Below are positions 58,184-64,000 of a stretch of DNA of 64,000 bases, piece after piece. The translations under genes were made by a program, and so were the position numbers. The DNA lies in NCBI GenBank assembly GCA_003833135.1, contig QZLH01000002.1:186783-250782 (forward strand). Direction: 5' to 3'. Below the pieces are notes generated by a model, which saw nothing but the letters and a program-made list of their open reading frames with translations, did not search any database and was not told where the DNA came from. Numbering within the stretch: the first letter of the stretch is position 1; each line of letters opens with the position of its first letter. Origin of the DNA: Oehlia diaphana. Lineage: Eukaryota; Glomeromycota; Glomeromycetes; Glomerales; Glomeraceae.

Positions 58184-59824
58184 ATGACAAAAAATCATTA
58201 TTTACAATTAATTGTTTTAAATAATTGTCTTAATTTAATTCTAGATTATTTAAAAGATAATAAAGAAGCACTCTTCTCATGCCTTTTGGTTAATCGATTA
58301 TTTTGTCAACATGTTATTCCATATCTTTGGAGTTCACCTTTTGAACTTGAAACAAATCCAGATAAACATAAACTCATCCTTCGGACGTATATTTCTTGCC
58401 TTTGCGAAGAAGATAAACAACAGTTAATTAATTTTCAAATTGAAAATGAAAGTTTATCAACTCCAAGAGATTATCCAAAATATCTTGAAATATTTAATAA
58501 TCAACATATTCAAGACGCGGTTGAAAAATTCACTTCAACTGAAGAAAAAGTTGAACGAACGGACATGAAAAATACGAAACGTAAAATTAGAAAATTACTT
58601 TGTAAAATTATTACAAATCTTCTTATTAATCGTACAAAGGGTTTTACCTGCGTTGAAATAATAAGCAGCTCTTCAGACCTTAACTCTATAGATATTAATT
58701 ATACTATTTTTCCTAGATTAAGCCAAGCTTTATCGAGGCTGCAGGTATTCGAATTTTCAGGTGTATTTTCTCAAGAGATATGTCAACTTTTCACAAATTT
58801 TGCACAACATATAAATACGATTAAAAAATTATCAATTCTTCTTCAACCTCAAGATGAAACAATTGAAATTACTCGAGCAATAACGAAATTAATTAAATCA
58901 CAAACAAAGCTCACTTCTTTTACAATAACACAATATTGGGATAATCACCCTTGTTCAAAAATTTATTCTGCAATCGATTCTCATTCGAATTTTTTAAATC
59001 ATTTAAGAATTGAGGGATTAGCTGATGTTGAACAATTATTGACCGTCTTGCAAAATTGTAATAATTTAGAAACTTTGCAATTATGGGAGTTTGGCGAAAT
59101 TGATAACGATTCCCTATTCAATTTAAGATATCCTGGATTTAGAATTGAAAGTATCAAAAATTTTTATTGTGATGGATATAATCCAAGCCATTCGAATTTG
59201 ATAACCGTCGGATTATTTCTGAGAATATGTGGTCGAAATCTTAGAATGCTTTGGTTAGGTCACGTAACAAAAGAATTACTTCAAGATATGAGAGAATACT
59301 TTCCACATTTAAATTATTTATCACTAAAAATTTATGAAGAAGAACTTCTTGATCTAACCAAATCTCTTCCTTCTATGCCATTAGAAAATTTAATATTATC
59401 TATAATACCAAATTTTCACAATTATAATTTATTTAACACTACTAATACCGCGTTAGGATTTACAACATCTTCAATAATGAAGTTGGTGAAATCTATACCA
59501 ATAACTTTACGTTATTTTGGTATAGATTTCAGAATGAACAAAAAAGACTTTAAATTTTTTTTTGAGAATTTAAGAGTTCCATTAAATCAACTAGCTATAT
59601 TAGAAAATTCGAATCATGATTATGTGTTAATGACTGTAATAGATTACGCAAAAAGAGTTGAAAGTTTAAAAGAATTAATATATGATCAAAGTTATGATCA
59701 TACAAATTTTAGCGAAGAAATGCTTGAAGAAGCAAGAACTGTTATCCCAAAAATAAGAGTTATTAAACGTGGAAAATCATCGATTTGCAGTAAGTTCAAG
59801 ATAATGTATAGATCAAATGTTTAA
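58184..59824 (+). CDS. F-box protein with LRR-like tail (546 aa)
   Basis: Single exon. The F-box is at about residues 8-52 (VLNNCLNLILDYLKDNKEAL, then CLLVNRLFCQHVIPYLWSSP). The tail has leucine-rich repeat-like units (LQVFEFSGVFSQEICQLF, CNNLETLQLWEFGEIDNDS, LRMLWLGHVTKELLQDM, LNYLSLKIYEEELLDL). It is probably an SCF substrate adaptor. It shares architecture and the PYLW(S/Y)xPFE motif after the F-box with the 50.3-kb gene, so these two are closer to each other than to the 24.5-kb gene (PELWKDPF). The C-terminus is basic (IRVIKRGKSSICSKFK). Confidence 0.84.
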   Translation: MTKNHYLQLIVLNNCLNLILDYLKDNKEALFSCLLVNRLFCQHVIPYLWSSPFELETNPDKHKLILRTYISCLCEEDKQQLINFQIENESLSTPRDYPKYLEIFNNQHIQDAVEKFTSTEEKVERTDMKNTKRKIRKLLCKIITNLLINRTKGFTCVEIISSSSDLNSIDINYTIFPRLSQALSRLQVFEFSGVFSQEICQLFTNFAQHINTIKKLSILLQPQDETIEITRAITKLIKSQTKLTSFTITQYWDNHPCSKIYSAIDSHSNFLNHLRIEGLADVEQLLTVLQNCNNLETLQLWEFGEIDNDSLFNLRYPGFRIESIKNFYCDGYNPSHSNLITVGLFLRICGRNLRMLWLGHVTKELLQDMREYFPHLNYLSLKIYEEELLDLTKSLPSMPLENLILSIIPNFHNYNLFNTTNTALGFTTSSIMKLVKSIPITLRYFGIDFRMNKKDFKFFFENLRVPLNQLAILENSNHDYVLMTVIDYAKRVESLKELIYDQSYDHTNFSEEMLEEARTVIPKIRVIKRGKSSICSKFKIMYRSNV

Positions 59825-60045
59825 ACTCTTTACTAAAAATTTTATATTTAATTAACAGAAAAATATTTTGATATACAATATTACGAAGTGAGCTGAGGAA
59901 ATTAAAATGGCATTTTTCTGATATGTATGCATGATAGTGGAATTTTTTTTTATTTTCTATATGTAATCTCGAACTTTAATTTGAGTTTGTCCTACTGTTT
60001 TTATAAATGTATAAACTTGATTTAATAAAAGCGTCCGCAATTTAT

Positions 60046-61541
60046 TATCCCTTAAACTGTATTGCGGGCAAATTTGCCCGCAATTTCTAAATTAGGATAA
60101 ATGACCCTATAAAAAATTCTTTAATTTTGGCCAGATCGTCACATAATTTTGCAGCCAAATTGATCTACATTCTGGCCATAAATAGATATGCGGTTGATCA
60201 TTAAAATTGGATGAGAAATTAACCCGCAAAAATAGTATCGGAATTTTTATATAATGAAATCTAAACTTTTCTTACCATATTTTTTTCTCTATTTGAATAT
60301 TTATCATAACTTTTATTTTCATTATAAAAATTTTGCATTATAATAAACAAAATAGAGATAAAAAAATTAATTTTTATGAGTATATAATTAAAATGCGTAA
60401 TAAAATTTTCATTAAGGTTCTATATAANNNNNNNNNNNNNNNNNNNNNNNNNNNNNNNNNNNNNNNNNNNNNNNNNNNNNNNNNNNNNNNNNNNNNNNNN
60501 NNNNNNNNNNNNNNNNNNNNNNNNNNNNNNNNNNNNNNNNNNNNNNNNNNNNNNNNNNNNNNNNNNNNNNNNNNNNNNNNNNNNNNNNNNNNNNNNNNNN
60601 NNNNNNNNNNNNNNNNNNNNNNNNNNNNNNNNNNNNNNNNNNNNNNNNNNNNNNNNNNNNNNNNNNNNNNNNNNNNNNNNNNNNNNNNNNNNNNNNNNNN
60701 NNNNNNNNNNNNNNNNNNNNNNNNNNNNNNNNNNNNNNNNNNNNNNNNNNNNNNNNNNNNNNNNNNNNNNNNNNNNNNNNNNNNNNNNNNNNNNNNNNNN
60801 NNNNNNNNNNNNNNNNNNNNNNNNNNNNNNNNNNNNNNNNNNNNNNNNNNNNNNNNNNNNNNNNNNNNNNNNNNNNNNNNNNNNNNNNNNNNNNNNNNNN
60901 NNNNNNNNNNNNNNNNNNNNNNNNNNNNNNNNNNNNNNNNNNNNNNNNNNNNNNNNNNNNNNNNNNNNNNNNNNNNNNNNNNNNNNNNNNNNNNNNNNNN
61001 NNNNNNNNNNNNNNNNNNNNNNNNNNNNNNNNNNNNNNNNNNNNNNNNNNNNNNNNNNNNNNNNNNNNNNNNNNNNNNNNNNNNNNNNNNNNNNNNNNNN
61101 NNNNNNNNNNNNNNNNNNNNNNNNNNNNNNNNNNNNNNNNNNNNNNNNNNNNNNNNNNNNNNNNNNNNNNNNNNNNNNNNNNNNNNNNNNNNNNNNNNNN
61201 NNNNNNNNNNNNNNNNNNNNNNNNNNNNNNNNNNNNNNNNNNNNNNNNNNNNNNNNNNNNNNNNNNNNNNNNNNNNNNNNNNNNNNNNNNNNNNNNNNNN
61301 NNNNNNNNNNTTTTAAATTTTTGTGATTATCTTAAAATACAACTTTTGACCAATGGGTAATTTTCAATTTTCTAATATATAATTAATAAATGATAATAAT
61401 TTCTGCACAATATATAATTTAACCTATTTTGAAAAAAAATTTTTATTAAAATTGCTTTATTTTTCATAAAATTAGATGAGAGCTAAAATTTGGTAAAATT
61501 GCGGGCAAATTTGCCCGCAATTGCTTACAGTTTAAGGGATA
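60046..61541. mobile_element. Tc1/mariner-like inverted-repeat element, interior mostly gap
   Basis: The left end TA-TCCCTTAAACTGTA (from 60046) and the right end ending ACAGTTTAAGGGA-TA (to 61541) are inverted copies. Each is followed inward by the perfect 22-base palindrome made of TTGCGGGCAAA and TTTGCCCGCAA (60062-60083 and about 61499-61520). The flanking TA could be the target duplication of the Tc1/mariner class. The body is about 1.5 kb but 883 bases are undetermined, so no transposase can be seen; it may be a non-autonomous copy. Confidence 0.6.
60428..61310. other. Assembly gap (883 N)
   Basis: All bases are N. The open frame that appears to cross it is an artefact. The gap sits inside the inverted-repeat element, as expected when a repeat collapses in assembly. 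Confidence 0.99.
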
Positions 61542-61858
61542 ATTTATCGAATCAATCTCTATTTTGTGGGCATCTTCACAGGATTGAGATGAGATTAGCA
61601 TTTATCAGTGTTATAAATTCAAAAAATTTCAAAAAAAATCTTATACGCGCAAAGCGCATATCATTAGAAAAATTCATATGCGCAACCTACTCCCGGCCAA
61701 AAAGTTTCTAACTCTTTAATCAGTAAAATTTTAATAGGTTAACTAAAAATAAGGTTATATTCCAAATTTCATAAAGATCAGATAGTAGTTATCAAGAAAT
61801 CGGCTATTAAAAAATCACCAATTTTATATGTAATACTTAGTTCACGTGGAACTGATGA

Positions 61859-61881
61859 TTTTCACGGCTGCGCCGTGAAAA
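61859..61881. repeat. Perfect 10-bp hairpin, 3-base loop
   Basis: TTTTCACGGC and GCCGTGAAAA flank TGC. Just to the left, GCGCAAAGCGC (about 61646-61656) is another short palindrome. Such GC-rich palindromes in AT-rich DNA suggest an interspersed repeat. Confidence 0.7.
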
Positions 61882-61914
61882 CATGATATTCCAAATAACA
61901 GATAACTACAGTAA

Positions 61915-62211
61915 TTATCTCACAGTATTCGTAGCCCTTATTTTAAATAATAATAATAAACTTTTATTCCAATATTGATAGATTTTTACCCATCTTTTTA
62001 AATAAACATCACCCGTGAGAATATCAAGAAAAAAATCACAAATAACTTTATGTTCTCTACTCAAACAATAGCTGCATATTATAACTAATGTAGTAGATTT
62101 ACTAGTACTTGTTTTAACTGATAATTTATAATATTTTGGTGGCTTACCTTTTGTTCTATAATACTCAGGATTAGCTATCTCAAAAATGGAATTCAAATTG
62201 CCTAATTTCAT
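61915..62211 (-). pseudogene. Probable transposon-protein remnant (98 codons)
   Basis: A minus-strand frame from an ATG at 62211 contains NPEYYRTKGKPPKYYKLSV, which resembles the NPxxxxxKGRPPKRxKS segment seen before the zinc knuckle in MULE-type and SWIM-domain transposon proteins. It is followed by CSYCLSREHKVIC, a C-x2-C-x4-H-x3-C that is one residue short of a standard CCHC knuckle. The rest has no domain and the flanks are repeats. It is read as the decayed end of a transposase-like gene; a short host gene is possible but less likely. Confidence 0.35.
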
Positions 62212-62940
62212 AATGTATTTCTTTCACACCAAAACCATTATTATTCTGATACTTCATGATAAATTATGTAAGAAATAAGAATTCCAATTAATTCAGCTGT
62301 AGCATTTTCTGACACTGCAATTTGTATACTAATTTTTGCCATTGATATTGTAGTACTAAATTGAATCTTTTTATTAACAGTTTCTAACAGTTTCTGAATT
62401 TTAAAAATTCTAAATCACTCAATATGGTGTAATGATAATAAGTCACTTTGAATTTCTTAAAAGATTATAATTTTGACAATTGTTTCAGCAGATGGTGCTA
62501 CTTCAAACCAATGTGAATGAATAAATTCCAGATAAAAAATTGCTTAGGTAAATTGAAAAAAAATGTGATACTAATGTCTACATGGCATTTCTTGATTGAT
62601 AATTAACATACACATACAAAATGATGTACAATCTGTAAAAATTACAATATAATAAGGTTTAGATGTTAAAGTTATTAAAACATAAGAAACTTTCCAAATT
62701 TCTTGAATATTATCTTCAGGTATATCCAGTAAAAGTTTATATAGCCAAATTTAAAACATATTATAAATATGCTCAATTATTTCAGCAGTAAATGGAAAAT
62801 TAGATTCATTAACCTAGATATAGAGTATAATAAATAATGAGTATATAATGCAACATAAATCTGAGATTTTTTTCTAATAAACTAATCCAACTTAACACAA
62901 CTTTAACCTAATGCAAATTGAATTTTTTTTTCCTAACAAA

Positions 62941-63001
62941 CTAACCTGTCCTAACCTAATCCTGACCTAATCTTAACTCTAACTCTAACTCTAACTCTAA
63001 G
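62941..63001. repeat. (CTAACT)n / CCTAA-type array
   Basis: Imperfect CTAACCTAATCC units merge into four CTAACT units. It is similar to the array at 5.34-5.41 kb. Confidence 0.7.
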
Positions 63002-63370
63002 CTAATGTAAATTAAGTTTTTTCTTTTCTAAATTTAATATAACAAGCATAACAAAATATTTCAAAATTATTAAAAAAAAATCATAAAGACAGGAGTTGTA
63101 AATGATATTAAAAGGAAAAGGATAAGTAAATAGAGAAAAAGAATGCTTATATAACAAATGAAGAAAAGAGAAAAGTTTACGAAAGAGAAAAAAAGTTTAT
63201 GAGAAAAAAAATAATGAAATCAAATAATCAATAAATATTTAACTTATATAGTTACACAAATCACATAAATTCACAAGCCACTGGTAAAAATTACCACTGG
63301 TAATATATAGTAATTTCCTTTAATTATTTATCTTTTAAAATAACTAATTATTAAAAGGATAAATCTAAAT

Positions 63371-63681
63371 GTAACATCCTGTTATGCATCTTATTTGTAA
63401 CAATTCCCAATTTTATCCAATTAAAATTTAAGATCAGGAGTAATGTAAACAAAAAACAAAAGATCAGTCGTATAACCAAGACAAAGAATTTTTTAAAAAA
63501 TTTTAAGAAACTGCTTATAACTTAAAATTTTGTCTATGAAACTGTCTTAAGTACATTAAGTAAAAGTTTTCCAAATTAAATTTTGCTTATAAAAATTTTA
63601 TTTGTAAAACACATACTAAATTTATTATTAAAAAAAAATAAAAAAAAGATGTTACAAATAAGATATGTAACAGGCTGTTAC
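63371..63681. mobile_element. MITE-like element, 32-bp terminal inverted repeats
   Basis: The left end GTAACATCCTGTTATGCATC followed by TTATTTGTAACA (63371-63402) is an inverted copy, with three mismatches, of the right end at 63650-63681. The element is 311 bases long, AT-rich and has no coding frame. AAAT lies directly outside both ends and may be a 4-base target duplication, though AAAT is common in this DNA. Confidence 0.6.
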
Positions 63682-64000
63682 AAATACATTTATTCATTAA
63701 TTATTTATGCATAAAATTTTGCAATTGCATTCTAAAATAGATCATGAACAGATGCTTTGTATATAATGCAAATTTTGTTATAAAATATTATCTTAATTTT
63801 TATTTGAAAAACACTGTATAACAAAACCAAATGAATAAAGAAAATTCAAAAAAAGGTATTTAATTTATGTCTTATGTTAATAAAATAAGATCAAAAATCA
63901 TAAATATGAATTTATATTGAATAAATTATAAAACATCCATATAATAATAGTTCTGAATTTTAATGAGAAAATATGTACGCAAAAAGAAAAAAGCAGATTT

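Larger units (their letters stand above)
59825..64000. other. Repeat-rich right end, no intact gene
   Basis: After the last F-box gene no complete gene is seen. The region contains an inverted-repeat element with an assembly gap, a perfect hairpin, a transposon-protein remnant, a (CTAACT)n array and a MITE-like element, each listed separately. Confidence 0.6.

Noticed and set aside
60333..61316. 327-codon open frame on the plus strand
   Set aside because: It consists almost entirely of N across the assembly gap.
61859..61881. Helitron 3' hairpin
   Set aside because: The hairpin is right in form, but no CTRR end follows at the expected distance.

Overview
The window looks like nuclear DNA of an arbuscular mycorrhizal fungus of the Rhizophagus irregularis type (Glomeromycotina). 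The clues are very high A+T, long homopolymer and (AT)n tracts, short introns with GTAAG/GTATG donors and TAG acceptors, and a characteristic gene mix: F-box/LRR proteins, a BTB-TLDc protein and a kinase-Sel1 protein beside conserved eukaryotic housekeeping genes. No operons, ribosome binding sites, tRNA or rRNA genes were seen. Assignment to the genus is an inference from gene content and composition.

Layout. 1-10.4 kb is gene-poor and repeat-rich; it holds homopolymers, a degenerate inverted/tandem repeat at 6.05-6.45 kb, a 1-kb minisatellite at 7.25-8.30 kb and a ~58-bp tandem repeat at 9.25-9.43 kb. A small tail-anchored orphan follows at 10.4 kb. From 12.3 to 26.1 kb all genes are on the minus strand: an LTA4H/LAP2-type M1 aminopeptidase, a seven-helix GPCR-like receptor, TRAPPC11 and an F-box protein. 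Divergent from the F-box gene is a BTB-BACK-TLDc protein (26.4-27.9 kb). A tricalbin/extended-synaptotagmin (28.3-32.9 kb, minus) is divergent from a secreted berberine-bridge-type FAD oxidase (33.5-35.5 kb, plus). Then come a DNase I-fold protein with a charged tail (37.6-39.2 kb), an RNase III-fold protein (39.8-40.7 kb), a kaptin (KPTN) homologue (42.0-44.4 kb), an RNase III-fold paralogue (44.5-45.1 kb), an MLKL-like helical domain + pseudokinase + Sel1 protein (47.1-49.6 kb), an F-box protein (50.3-51.9 kb), a five-exon Cnl2/NKP2 kinetochore gene with no long exon (53.8-54.7 kb), a dihydroxyacetone kinase (55.0-57.8 kb, minus) and a third F-box protein (58.2-59.8 kb). The right end carries a Tc1/mariner-like inverted-repeat element interrupted by an 883-bp assembly gap, a transposon-protein remnant and a MITE-like element.

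How the genes relate. They are independent eukaryotic units, but themes recur: membrane traffic and contact sites (TRAPPC11, tricalbin), ubiquitin-ligase adaptors (three F-box, one BTB), nutrient/energy control (KPTN, DAK), and probable signalling or cell death (GPCR-like receptor, MLKL-like pseudokinase). Conserved genes are rich in introns, whereas the lineage-expanded F-box and RNase III-like genes have single exons. The most interesting items are the MLKL-like pseudokinase-Sel1 protein, the fungal KPTN homologue, the pair of RNase III-like paralogues with altered catalytic residues, and a second copy of the DAK gene tail that differs only at synonymous sites.
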